Notes: generated from the sequence alone by a model not told the origin. Shown: positions 1 through 6,925, counted from the first letter of the stretch. The stretch is DNA of 17,948 bases from BS150m-G50 sp964501185 [NCBI: uncultured Bacteroidia bacterium] (GCA_964501185.1 CAZCRT010000047.1:1-17948); one strand, 5' to 3'. Program-made: numbers and translations.

Positions 1-64
1 GATGCGATGTCGCTGTCTCTTTTTCCCCTAAATTCCGCGATGAACCTTTTTTTATTCACAAGAA

Positions 65-80
65 ACACTTCCGGAAGTCT
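65..80. repeat. Dispersed intergenic palindrome, copy 1
   Basis: ACACTTCCGGAAGTCT. The 12-bp core ACTTCCGGAAGT (67-78) is a perfect palindrome. The same core recurs at four other intergenic positions in the window. This copy and the one at 9925-9940 share the same asymmetric flanks (ACA on the left, CT on the right). It lies about 235 bp upstream of the redox operon, shortly after a T7 run at 48-54. Function unknown; it is probably a protein-binding site because the RNA form could make only a 4-bp hairpin. Confidence 0.8.
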
Positions 81-190
81 CCAGCATTTTTGAACAGTAA
101 CCGATAGAAATTATCTCACAACTCCTGAGAGCAATAAACATGAAATTTGCGAAATGGAGCTTTTCCTGCGGTTACTATTGTGTTCCCCGA

Positions 191-204
191 AATAGTTAAC
201 TATT
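191..204. promoter_or_regulatory. AT-rich perfect palindrome, possible operator
   Basis: AATAGTTAACTATT is a perfect 14-bp palindrome about 110 bp upstream of the ferredoxin-like gene. A related dyad with the same TAGTT/AACTA arms lies at 224-234, its centre about 31.5 bp away (three helical turns). Tandem, helically phased dyads of this kind are typical of repressor or activator sites. No regulator can be assigned. Confidence 0.45.
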
Positions 205-223
205 ATGATTCTAACTGTTTCAT

Positions 224-234
224 TAGTTAAACTA
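224..234. promoter_or_regulatory. Second TAGTT-A-AACTA dyad, possible operator
   Basis: TAGTTAAACTA has 5-bp arms around a central A and is followed by a further TTAACT half-site (235-240). It repeats the arms of the 191-204 palindrome, so the two probably bind the same dimeric regulator upstream of the redox operon. This is inferred from symmetry and spacing only. Confidence 0.4.
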
Positions 235-266
235 TTAACTCTGCGGAGAGACACCCTTCAACCAGA

Positions 267-280
267 CTGATCCAAATCAG
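267..280. promoter_or_regulatory. FNR/CRP-like inverted repeat
   Basis: CTGAT-CCAA-ATCAG has perfect 5-bp arms with a 4-nt spacer, the geometry of FNR-family boxes (consensus TTGAT-N4-ATCAA), with the outer T/A changed to C/G. It lies 32 bp before the ATG of the ferredoxin-like gene; oxygen or redox control of this operon would make sense. A TACACT hexamer (283-288) could be a -10 element, but the dyad would then sit too close for standard FNR activation, so repression or coincidence is possible. Confidence 0.3.
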
Positions 281-312
281 AATACACTAAACCCGTCGCC
301 TTCAGGAGAATT

Positions 313-1188
313 ATGACTACAAGAAGAGAATTCCTGATCACTTCCGCAGTTGCTTCGACAGCTCTTGCGGGAGTCGCAAGAGCGAGTGCGACTCCAGATC
401 TGAATCTGGAGCGCTGGGGCGTATTGACCGACTTGACCCTTTGCGTTGGTTGTCGCAAATGCGAATGGGCCTGCAACAAGGCAAATGACTTGCCAAATCT
501 ACCGCTACCTCTTTTCAATGACACATGTGTTTTTGAAGAACAAAGGCGTCCAACTTCTACACAGTACACAGTTGTAAACCGTTACCCGCCGGATGAAAGC
601 AGCGCCGTAGACCGCTATATCAAGGTCCAATGCATGCATTGCGAACACCCCGCCTGTGTTTCAGCCTGTATCGTCGGGGCACTGCGAAAAGATCCCCGTG
701 GACCTGTAACCTATGACGCTGATAAATGCATCGGTTGTCGTTACTGTATGATCGCCTGCCCTTTCCAGATTCCGGCTTACGAATACGAAAATGTGCTTAC
801 TCCTCAGGTGCGTAAATGTACACTCTGTCCTGAGCGGACCATCACCGAAGGCAAACGCCCTGCCTGTGTCGACATCTGCCCGGAGGAGGCTATCATTTTT
901 GGAAAACGGAAAGATCTCCTGAAACTGGCTCATCAACGAATTGCCAAACATCCGGATCGATATATCGATCATATCTATGGTGAGCACGAAGTAGGGGGTA
1001 CTTCCTGGCTTCACCTGTCCGATCGTACTTTCACGGATCTGGGACTGCTGGAACTTCCAAAGAAAAACCCCGCGGATATCACCGAGACTATCCAGCATGG
1101 TATTTTCCGTGGTTTTGCTGCGCCAGTTCTGCTTTTCGGTCTGCTCGGAACTTTGATGAAAATTATGAGGAAAGACAACGATGAATAA
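313..1188 (+). CDS. Tat-exported four-[4Fe-4S] ferredoxin subunit, HybA/DmsB/NrfC type, with C-terminal membrane anchor
   Basis: This is the electron-transfer subunit of a periplasm-facing membrane redox complex, 291 aa. The N-terminus has a twin-arginine signal (RREFL at residues 4-8, then a short hydrophobic stretch ending near ALAG). Four cysteine groups are visible: C44/47/50/54, C107/110/115/119, C139/142/145/149 and C169/172/185/189. These are the 16 ligands expected for four [4Fe-4S] clusters. Residues ~266-285 form one hydrophobic helix before a charged tail, as in HybA. The start is supported by AGGAG at 304-308. The 3' end overlaps the next gene by 8 bp, so the two are co-translated. 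It probably passes electrons between the NrfD-like quinone site and the multihaem cytochrome encoded third in the operon. The family assignment is firm; the specific complex and physiological partner are not known, and no hydrogenase or molybdenum enzyme subunit is present. Confidence 0.93.
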   Translation: MTTRREFLITSAVASTALAGVARASATPDLNLERWGVLTDLTLCVGCRKCEWACNKANDLPNLPLPLFNDTCVFEEQRRPTSTQYTVVNRYPPDESSAVDRYIKVQCMHCEHPACVSACIVGALRKDPRGPVTYDADKCIGCRYCMIACPFQIPAYEYENVLTPQVRKCTLCPERTITEGKRPACVDICPEEAIIFGKRKDLLKLAHQRIAKHPDRYIDHIYGEHEVGGTSWLHLSDRTFTDLGLLELPKKNPADITETIQHGIFRGFAAPVLLFGLLGTLMKIMRKDNDE

Positions 1189-2425
1189 TCAACCTGTTCA
1201 CGATGCTGTTGTTTCACCTGCTGATCGGGTTAGCATTGTTCCATTTTTTACAACTGGGGTCTGGGTGCTGGTTCTGCTTGCGCTGACAGGAATCGGAGTC
1301 TGGATTGCGCGTTTTGTCTTGGGATTGGGAGCTGTTACCAATCTCGATAATCAATATCCCTGGGGTATCTGGATTGGGATTGATGTCGCCACCGGAGTAG
1401 CCCTGGCAGCTGGGGGTTTCACTTCAGCCTTCGTTGCCCACATCATGCACAACGACAGATATCATACACTGGTTCGTCCCGCACTGTTAACGGCAATGCT
1501 GGGTTATACCTTTGTGGCCCTGGGGGTATTCACCGATCTGGGCCGCTACTACAGTATCTGGCATGTGCTGCTGCCTGAATACTGGCAGGGGAATTCAGTG
1601 CTGCTGGAAGTAGGCCTCTGCGTAATGCTCTACCTGACGGTGTTATACATCGAATTTCTGCCAATCGTCTGCGAGCGTTTTATTGGCCGTGTAAATCTGC
1701 CTTTCGGATTCAGAGTGTTCAATCGTTTTTTGGACAGAACACTGCAGCTGCTGGATAAAGCCCTGAACAAGGTTATCTGGTTTTTCATCATCATGGGAGT
1801 TGTACTGTCCTGCGCTCACCAATCTTCACTGGGAACCCTGATGGCTATTGCACCCTCAAAACTGCATCCGCTCTGGTATACCTCCTTTCTTCCATTGCAT
1901 TTCCTTCTTTCCGCTTTTGCAGTCGGTGTCGCTATGGTTGTCTTCGAGTCGCTGCTCGCTTCCCGTTCACTCCGGCTCCCCTATGAGATGGATATCCTGA
2001 AAAATTACTCACTATTAATTCCGTTTCTGTTGATGATCTATCTGGCTGCCAAAGTAATCGATCTGCTCAACCGGGGTGCCCATATTTATCTGTTTGAATC
2101 AAGCCTGGAAAGCACGCTTTGGCTGGTAGAAATCGGTGTGGGTGTCCTGCTACCACTGTTGATAATATTTTCCCGTCGACTTCGTCAGAGAGTGGGATGG
2201 TTGTTTACCGCCGCAGCACTGGTGGTTGGCGGAGTAGCACTCAATCGAATCGACGTTTTTATCATCGGTTATCACCCCCCGTATGCTGTAACAAGCTATA
2301 TACCTGCCCTGAGTGAGATTGCGGTTACAGCAGGTTTCATTTCGCTGCTGGTGCTACTCTATCGTTTCTTCGTATTTAATTTTCCTGTGATCGAACACTT
2401 CCGGAGGGGAAACAGTCATGCTTAA
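1181..2425 (+). CDS. NrfD/HybB-family quinone-interacting integral membrane subunit
   Basis: This is a polytopic inner-membrane protein of 414 aa with about ten hydrophobic segments. It belongs to the NrfD/PsrC/HybB family, whose members exchange electrons between (mena)quinone and a ferredoxin subunit. The assignment rests on its position directly after a HybA-type ferredoxin, its length, the conserved-looking early segment (NQYPWGIWIGIDVATGVALA, residues ~57-76) and the helix spacing. The HybB-like subgroup (~390-410 aa) fits better than the shorter NrfD proper. The ATG lies inside the preceding gene (8-bp overlap) with GAGGAAAG as ribosome site just upstream; its own 3' end overlaps the cytochrome gene by 8 bp. 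The three products are therefore likely made in fixed ratio as one complex. The direction of electron flow (quinol oxidation or quinone reduction) cannot be read from the sequence. Confidence 0.9.
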   Translation: MNNQPVHDAVVSPADRVSIVPFFTTGVWVLVLLALTGIGVWIARFVLGLGAVTNLDNQYPWGIWIGIDVATGVALAAGGFTSAFVAHIMHNDRYHTLVRPALLTAMLGYTFVALGVFTDLGRYYSIWHVLLPEYWQGNSVLLEVGLCVMLYLTVLYIEFLPIVCERFIGRVNLPFGFRVFNRFLDRTLQLLDKALNKVIWFFIIMGVVLSCAHQSSLGTLMAIAPSKLHPLWYTSFLPLHFLLSAFAVGVAMVVFESLLASRSLRLPYEMDILKNYSLLIPFLLMIYLAAKVIDLLNRGAHIYLFESSLESTLWLVEIGVGVLLPLLIIFSRRLRQRVGWLFTAAALVVGGVALNRIDVFIIGYHPPYAVTSYIPALSEIAVTAGFISLLVLLYRFFVFNFPVIEHFRRGNSHA

Positions 2426-3533
2426 TCTACGCAACCTGCTGGCACTGTTTATTATTGTAGCAACTGCTGTAGCCAGTCCATACGATCCTGAAGCTTCACA
2501 CACACTTCATCAGAGTACGCAAGGTTTCAACGAATACTGTCGCACCTGTCACATATGTGATCAACCCACCTCAGCTGATCCCTGTCTACTTGATTGTCCT
2601 CGCCATTATCGGTTCCAGGCTTCAACGCAACAGCAACAGGTTGCCGATATGGTTGTCCTGAACCGTCTCACCGATCTTTACGGTCCGGTATCCTTCAATC
2701 ATGCAAGTCACGCCAACATGGCAGAAATGCAGGGAAATTGCGGCTTATGCCACCACTACACTGGTAGCGATGGAATCATTCAGCCCTGTCAATCATGTCA
2801 CCCTGATGTGCCTGACCGGGAGAATCTCGACCAGCCCAGTCTGAAAGGTGCCTATCATCGTCAGTGCCTGGGATGTCATCGGGAATGGCAACATGAAAAT
2901 GCCTGCAACTACTGTCACATGGTGGAAATGGAACTTACTGATGAGATTGAGTCTTTCACTGGAAGCTATGCACACCCGAAAATTGAGGTTATGGAGACCT
3001 ACTTCTATGACACCAGTTATGATCAGGGAGCAGTTGTGACTTTTCATCACAAGGATCATGACAGCCGTTTCGGTCTCGATTGTAACGACTGTCATATCGG
3101 TGACGAATGTGGACGCTGCCACGATGCCACCAGGCAGCATATTCAAACTGAGCATGCACCTATGTGCAGAGAATGCCATCAGGGTAATAAGTGCGCTTTC
3201 TGTCATGACGATCAGCAGAAACCTCCCTTCAATCATCTGGCCACTGCAGGATGGGAACTCTCGGTCGATCATTACCCTCTAGAGTGCAACGATTGCCATA
3301 CACCGGTCGAGACTTTCTGCTGCCCCACAACACATTGTGGTAATTGTCATGATGACTGGGAGCTGGGTGAGTTCGATCACACAATCACCGGTCTGACGCT
3401 TTCTGAAGAGCATGAGGAATTCGACTGTGATGCCTGTCATGAGGAGCGTAATTTTTCCACTCCACCATCCTGCGAGATGTGTCACGATGAAGACATCCTC
3501 TGGCCGGAGGTAGCACCGGGGGACCTGGAATAG
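2418..3533 (+). CDS. Periplasmic multihaem cytochrome c with 13 CXXCH motifs
   Basis: This is an exported cytochrome of 371 aa with a hydrophobic signal peptide (residues ~1-20, ending AVAS). Thirteen CXXCH motifs are present in order: CRTCH (41-45), CGLCH, CQSCH, CLGCH, CNYCH, CNDCH, CGRCH, CRECH, CAFCH, CNDCH, CGNCH, CDACH and CEMCH. Many additional histidines (for example FNHASH, FHHKDH) could be distal ligands, as in cytochrome c3/c7-type wires. The first haem site is followed by a cysteine-rich stretch (HICDQPT, then CLLDCP) that lacks a canonical motif and could bind a metal. The start has a strong GGAGGGG (2403-2409) and overlaps the NrfD-like gene by 8 bp. It is probably the terminal or exit subunit of the complex, wiring the quinone pool to a periplasmic or extracellular partner. 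The acidic C-terminus has no anchor. The specific role is inferred from context. Confidence 0.92.
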   Translation: MLNLRNLLALFIIVATAVASPYDPEASHTLHQSTQGFNEYCRTCHICDQPTSADPCLLDCPRHYRFQASTQQQQVADMVVLNRLTDLYGPVSFNHASHANMAEMQGNCGLCHHYTGSDGIIQPCQSCHPDVPDRENLDQPSLKGAYHRQCLGCHREWQHENACNYCHMVEMELTDEIESFTGSYAHPKIEVMETYFYDTSYDQGAVVTFHHKDHDSRFGLDCNDCHIGDECGRCHDATRQHIQTEHAPMCRECHQGNKCAFCHDDQQKPPFNHLATAGWELSVDHYPLECNDCHTPVETFCCPTTHCGNCHDDWELGEFDHTITGLTLSEEHEEFDCDACHEERNFSTPPSCEMCHDEDILWPEVAPGDLE

Positions 3534-3602
3534 AGGTAAGGGCAAACACCGTAAATTGTGGAATGGAACTGCTCCGGAAGTTGTAATCCGATTGATCACC
3601 AT

Positions 3603-3637
3603 GCCATCGGTATTTATTCGTATCGGTGGCTTCTTTC
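3603..3637 (+). terminator. Intrinsic terminator of the redox operon
   Basis: GCCATCGGTAT (3603-3613) pairs with GTATCGGTGGC (3620-3630) over 11 positions with three G-U wobbles, around a 6-nt loop, followed by TTCTTTC. It lies 70 bp after the cytochrome stop and closes the three-gene operon. Confidence 0.7.
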
Positions 3638-3669
3638 AGTCAAGTTTATCCCACCCGCTCGCTATTCAC

Positions 3670-3698
3670 TTGCCAGTGACAGGTAGAATATCTAACGT
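3670..3698 (+). promoter_or_regulatory. Shared promoter-like element of subtilase gene 1
   Basis: TTGCCA, 17 bp, then TAACGT, embedded in TATTCACTTGCCA. The same hexamers at the same spacing occur before the second subtilase (6796-6824), while the 17-bp spacer differs. That conservation, together with the standard -35/-10 spacing, points to a vegetative promoter, although TAACGT is a poor -10. The leader to the ATG would be about 140 nt. Confidence 0.4.
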
Positions 3699-3783
3699 TT
3701 AGGTTGCAGCAGGCTGCCCGCTACACTCCATTCAATCCAGACCGATGCACTGCTGCGACTAGGGTTGCGCTGGAGTTTCCGAC

Positions 3784-3809
3784 TGACAGCCCTGTCAATT
3801 GACTGTCAA
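3784..3809. promoter_or_regulatory. Overlapping TGAC/GTCA dyads in the leader of subtilase gene 1
   Basis: Three overlapping symmetries are packed into 26 bp: TGACAG-CC-CTGTCA (3784-3797), GTCAATTGAC (3794-3803) and TTGAC-T-GTCAA (3799-3809). They sit 35-60 bp before the start codon and are absent from the leader of the second subtilase. They could be an operator or a leader-RNA switch with alternative pairings. Confidence 0.35.
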
Positions 3810-3843
3810 TGATAAACTGCAACACCTACCAACCGGAGGAACC

Positions 3844-6573
3844 ATGTTTAAGAAACTGCTGCTGCCTGTAATACTCATTACACTGGCAGGAATTCAACTT
3901 TCTGCTCTTGCTGAAGACTTCTATGTCCCCGGCAGACTGCTGGTAAGTTTGAATGAGCAACCCGGAATCATCGATTCAAGCGAGGATGTAATCCTGACGG
4001 ATAACCCGGCTTTCAACGAAGCACTGGCAGATTGCTGGATCAGCGATATACAACCTTTGATCCCGACCTTACGGTCAACCGGGAACGGTATCTCTGACGA
4101 ACTTTCAAAAATATATATTTTCCACTTCCCTGAGGATATCGATGTGGAATATAACGCTGCCCGTCTCAGCCGGCTTCCGGAAGTTGATTTCGTCGAACCT
4201 GACTACCTCCTGCCGGTTACACTGACTCCCAATGATCCCTTTTTTGCCACCCAGTGGCATCTTAACCGCCTCGAGTGTGAAGATGGCTGGGAAGTTTACG
4301 AGGACAACTCCGGTATCGTTGTAGCTATAATCGATTCCGGTATGGAATGGTTTCATCCTGACCTGACAGACAATATCTGGGTAAATCCCGGGGAGGATCT
4401 GGATGGTGATGGTGTGGTTTATGAATTTGATACCATGCCGGGTGAAATGGATGAATATGACCAGACCGACAACGATGGCAACAACTACACGGATGATTTT
4501 ATCGGGTGGGATTTTGTCGTGAATGCCGGTGGTGGCTGCCATGATGACGAAGATTGTTACGGTCAGGACAACGACCCCCGTGACTTCAGCGGACATGGAA
4601 CACATTGTGCCGGTATCGCCAGCGCAGTGACTGACAACAGTGTCGGTATTTCCTCCGTTGCCTGGGATGCAAAAATCATGTGCCTGCGGGCCGGATACCA
4701 GGCATCAAACGGTAATGGTTATGTTATCACCAGCGCGGCCGCCAATGGTGTGTATTATGCTGTTGATAATGGTGCTCATTTGATCAGCATGAGTTTTGGT
4801 GGCGGTAGTGGCAATACAATGCGTACCGCAAGCACGTTTGCCTGGAATGCAGGGCTGCTCTGCTTCCACGCTGCCGGAAATGATGACAGCCAGACATACG
4901 ACGCCTCAGATCTGGCTGACGGTATGGTCTCAGTTGCTGCGACTAACAGCAGCGATCATAAAGCGTATTTCTCTAACTATGGTACCTGGGTTGATGTTTC
5001 CGCCCCGGGTGAGAATATCAGAAGCACTTATCCCGAAGCTCAGGGCAGCTATGCCAACCTGCAGGGCACCTCTATGGCCTGCCCTCTGGCTGCTTCAGTG
5101 GCCGCTTATATCTGGGCATTGAATCCGGATTTCACCAATGAAGAAGTTCGTCACCAACTGCTGTATACTGTCGATTACATCGATGATATCAATCCTGGTT
5201 ATGAAGGCAGACTGGGCACCGGTCGTGTCAACGCTTATAAAGCTGCCTACGGAATTTTCACAGCGGTATTGACAATGGGTGATATCCATCTGCATGATGA
5301 TGTTGATGGTGGTAATGGTGACCTGAGACTGATGCCCGGTGAAAGCGCCGGTGTCTGGACAGAACTGACCAACTCCTGGATTAATCCTGCTTATAATTCC
5401 AGCATAACCCTGACTACAGATGATCCCGATATTACTATCCCTGAACCGACCCACACCTTCGGAGAGATAGCAGATGAATCCACGGTGGACAATGAGGATA
5501 ACCCGATTCTGTTCAACATCTCTCCTGACGCCGAACCTCACTACTCCATGCTTACTTTCAGCTATCGTTCCGACTTTTCAGACAGCGCCAGTTACGAGAT
5601 TCCAATTATGATTGGCGAGAGCGACGTTCTGATTTATGACCATGATGGCATTTCCGGTACCAACGATCTGGCTCAGTATTTCCAGGCCGGGGCTCAGGGA
5701 GCGCAGAAAAATGCTGACTGGTATGATATTGACACCGGTGACTTCCCGGAGTATATCGGTTTTGATCTCAATATGAACGATTACAGCACCGTTATTTTCT
5801 ATACCGGTGAGAATGAGACAACTGTGTCAACAGATGTCCTCGATAACCTGGAAGCATATCTTACAAATGGCGGAAATGTACTCTTCACCGGGCAGCATCT
5901 GTTCCAGGCAATTGACGATGCCGGGTTTGTGGAAGCATATCTGGGTTGTGAAGAGTCAGGTGAAGAGACTTCAAACCGTATTCTCAGTGGTGCTGCCGGA
6001 TCTGTCTGGGAAGGTGAAATGCTGCTGTTGCAGGGTACCAGTGGTGCCGGTAATCAGCAGGTACCGTTCCCACTCTTCAATCCCACATCCGCTACGGCTG
6101 TTCTGGAATCAGGAGCCGGGACTGGAAACTGGGTCTGTTTCAACAAAGCTGAAGATGACTGGAAATCCATGTTTATGGCTTTCAGCCTTGAGGCTGCCGG
6201 TGGTGGTGGAACCACGCTGAGTATAGCTGAAACGATGGAAATTATATTCTTTGAGTACTTCGATCTGCTGCAGAGTGTTGAACTGCCGGATGGAAAAAAC
6301 ACGCTGCCACAGGAGTTGACATTGAAGAGTTATCCCAATCCCTTCAATCCCTCAACGACCCTGCAGTTCACACTGCCGGTGCAGGCAAATGTCGAGATCG
6401 CTGTTTACGACATGGCTGGCCGTCAGGTGGACCAACTGGTTACAACTGCCTTCAGTGCCGGTGTGCATACAGTCAACTGGAATGCTGCAGATAGAGCGTC
6501 GGGTATATATTTCGGTGTGTTGCAGACAGACCTTGGTGATCGTATTGTCACCAAAATGATTTTAGTCAAATAG
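3844..6573 (+). CDS. Secreted subtilisin-like serine protease (S8) with GATase-like domain and T9SS-type C-terminal sorting domain, paralogue 1
   Basis: This is a large exported protease of 909 aa. I start it at ATG 3844 rather than at the upstream in-frame start 3799, because GGAGGA lies just before it and a signal peptide (MFKKLLLPVILI to SALA) follows at once. A propeptide-like region (~25-130) leads into the S8 domain with the full catalytic set: D164 (IDSGMEW), H251 (GHGTHCAGIASA), oxyanion N346 (AAGND) and S410 (GTSMACP). An acidic insertion between D and H (DLDGDG, DNDGNNYTDD) probably binds calcium. After ~470 comes a beta-rich domain starting at MGDIHLHDD, then a Rossmann/GATase-like domain from DVLIYDHDG with TGQHLFQ, and finally the ~90-residue sorting domain (YPNPFNPSTTLQF ... 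GIYFGVL ... MILVK). The tandem copy at 6926 has the same layout. Likely extracellular or surface proteolysis; the substrate is unknown. Confidence 0.93.
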   Translation: MFKKLLLPVILITLAGIQLSALAEDFYVPGRLLVSLNEQPGIIDSSEDVILTDNPAFNEALADCWISDIQPLIPTLRSTGNGISDELSKIYIFHFPEDIDVEYNAARLSRLPEVDFVEPDYLLPVTLTPNDPFFATQWHLNRLECEDGWEVYEDNSGIVVAIIDSGMEWFHPDLTDNIWVNPGEDLDGDGVVYEFDTMPGEMDEYDQTDNDGNNYTDDFIGWDFVVNAGGGCHDDEDCYGQDNDPRDFSGHGTHCAGIASAVTDNSVGISSVAWDAKIMCLRAGYQASNGNGYVITSAAANGVYYAVDNGAHLISMSFGGGSGNTMRTASTFAWNAGLLCFHAAGNDDSQTYDASDLADGMVSVAATNSSDHKAYFSNYGTWVDVSAPGENIRSTYPEAQGSYANLQGTSMACPLAASVAAYIWALNPDFTNEEVRHQLLYTVDYIDDINPGYEGRLGTGRVNAYKAAYGIFTAVLTMGDIHLHDDVDGGNGDLRLMPGESAGVWTELTNSWINPAYNSSITLTTDDPDITIPEPTHTFGEIADESTVDNEDNPILFNISPDAEPHYSMLTFSYRSDFSDSASYEIPIMIGESDVLIYDHDGISGTNDLAQYFQAGAQGAQKNADWYDIDTGDFPEYIGFDLNMNDYSTVIFYTGENETTVSTDVLDNLEAYLTNGGNVLFTGQHLFQAIDDAGFVEAYLGCEESGEETSNRILSGAAGSVWEGEMLLLQGTSGAGNQQVPFPLFNPTSATAVLESGAGTGNWVCFNKAEDDWKSMFMAFSLEAAGGGGTTLSIAETMEIIFFEYFDLLQSVELPDGKNTLPQELTLKSYPNPFNPSTTLQFTLPVQANVEIAVYDMAGRQVDQLVTTAFSAGVHTVNWNAADRASGIYFGVLQTDLGDRIVTKMILVK

Positions 6574-6587
6574 GTGTTTGAACGTGT

Positions 6588-6650
6588 GCAGTTTGACCAT
6601 GAAGCGTTGACAGTGGCAACGAGGACGCTATTCCGCATGAGTCAAACTGC
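6588..6650 (+). repeat. Nested inverted repeat behind subtilase gene 1
   Basis: GCAGTTTGAC (6588-6597) and GTCAAACTGC (6641-6650) are perfect 10-bp arms. Between them is a smaller hairpin, CGTTG (6605-6609) with CAACG (6617-6621). The segment starts 14 bp after the stop of subtilase gene 1 and has no counterpart behind subtilase gene 2. It may be a folded 3' UTR, a small insertion or an ncRNA; nothing identifies it further. Confidence 0.55.
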
Positions 6651-6653
6651 CAA

Positions 6654-6677
6654 GCTATCCCGACGAATCGGGATAGC
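6654..6677 (+). terminator. Strong hairpin without T-tract behind subtilase gene 1
   Basis: GCTATCCCGA-CGAA-TCGGGATAGC has a perfect 10-bp stem and a tetraloop. It lies about 80 nt after the stop codon. No T run follows, so it may protect the mRNA 3' end or act with the terminator at 6721 rather than terminate alone. Confidence 0.5.
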
Positions 6678-6720
6678 CATGATGCTGGTCAAGTAGCAGC
6701 CTGTTCTGAGATTTCTATTC

Positions 6721-6745
6721 AGGGGTGCCCGAGGGTGCCCCTTTT
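6721..6745 (+). terminator. Intrinsic terminator (left repeat copy)
   Basis: AGGGGTGCCC pairs with GGGTGCCCCT (tandem G-U in the middle), followed by TTTTCTCTCTCTG. It lies inside the 106-bp repeat and is nearly identical to the terminator behind subtilase gene 2. Confidence 0.8.
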
Positions 6746-6770
6746 CTCTCTCTGTCTTTCATTAGTTTAT

Positions 6771-6786
6771 ACACTTCCGGAAGTGT
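6771..6786. repeat. Dispersed intergenic palindrome, copy 2
   Basis: ACACTTCCGGAAGTGT is a perfect 16-bp palindrome, 25 nt after the T-tract of the preceding terminator and 9 bp before the putative -35 of subtilase gene 2. It is the most symmetrical of the ACAC/GTGT-flanked copies. Confidence 0.85.
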
Positions 6787-6795
6787 TCTATTCAC

Positions 6796-6824
6796 TTGCC
6801 ACGGATGACTGCAATATGTAACGT
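6796..6824 (+). promoter_or_regulatory. Shared promoter-like element of subtilase gene 2
   Basis: TTGCCA-N17-TAACGT, preceded by CTATTCAC as at 3662. The hexamers and the spacer length are kept between the paralogues while the spacer sequence has diverged, which is what selection on a promoter would leave. The leader to the ATG at 6926 would be about 95 nt. Confidence 0.4.
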
Positions 6825-6925
6825 TTACCTGCAGATGGAAGTCCCAACCTCTGTCAAGCTCAGTCTCGGATGTAATTGCTACCCGATTAAAAACGAATTT
6901 ACGCTTCCAACCGACTGGAGGAACG

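Larger units (their letters stand above)
6682..6787 (+). repeat. 106-bp direct repeat, left copy: relic gene end, terminator and palindrome
   Basis: This segment matches 9638-9742 with only a few substitutions and 1-nt gaps. It opens with ATG CTG GTC AAG TAG, the codons for the terminal MLVK-stop of these subtilases, although subtilase gene 1 has already ended at 6573. It then carries the shared 3' UTR, the terminator and the dispersed palindrome. The simplest reading is that it is the 3' remnant of another tandem protease gene whose body was deleted. Confidence 0.75.

Noticed and set aside
1-111. Open frame from the left edge ending at a TGA near 111, possibly the end of an upstream gene
   Set aside because: It reads through the T7 run and the palindrome; composition gives no support.
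155-169. Possible sigma-54 element TGGAGCTTTTCCTGC before the redox operon
   Set aside because: GG and GC spacing is right but the -24 and -12 boxes each lack key bases; much weaker than the three accepted elements.
2395-2406. Half-palindrome ACACTTCCGGAG at the end of the NrfD-like gene
   Set aside because: Only the left half matches; the right half is the Shine-Dalgarno of the cytochrome gene.
2793-3272. 159-codon minus-strand frame opposite the cytochrome gene
   Set aside because: Antisense shadow; the plus strand carries the thirteen haem motifs.
3567-3583. AACTGCTCCGGAAGTTG after the cytochrome gene, resembling the palindrome
   Set aside because: Only the 6-bp centre TCCGGA is symmetric; the arms do not pair.
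4173-4184. GCTTCCGGAAGT inside subtilase gene 1, 11 of 12 bases of the dispersed palindrome
   Set aside because: It is exactly in frame as Leu-Pro-Glu-Val codons in a region where the paralogue encodes a similar sequence, so coding constraint explains it.
4105-5541. Long minus-strand frames opposite the subtilase genes (also 7394-8374)
   Set aside because: They are antisense shadows of Asp/Gly-rich coding sequence with no ribosome sites or recognisable domains.
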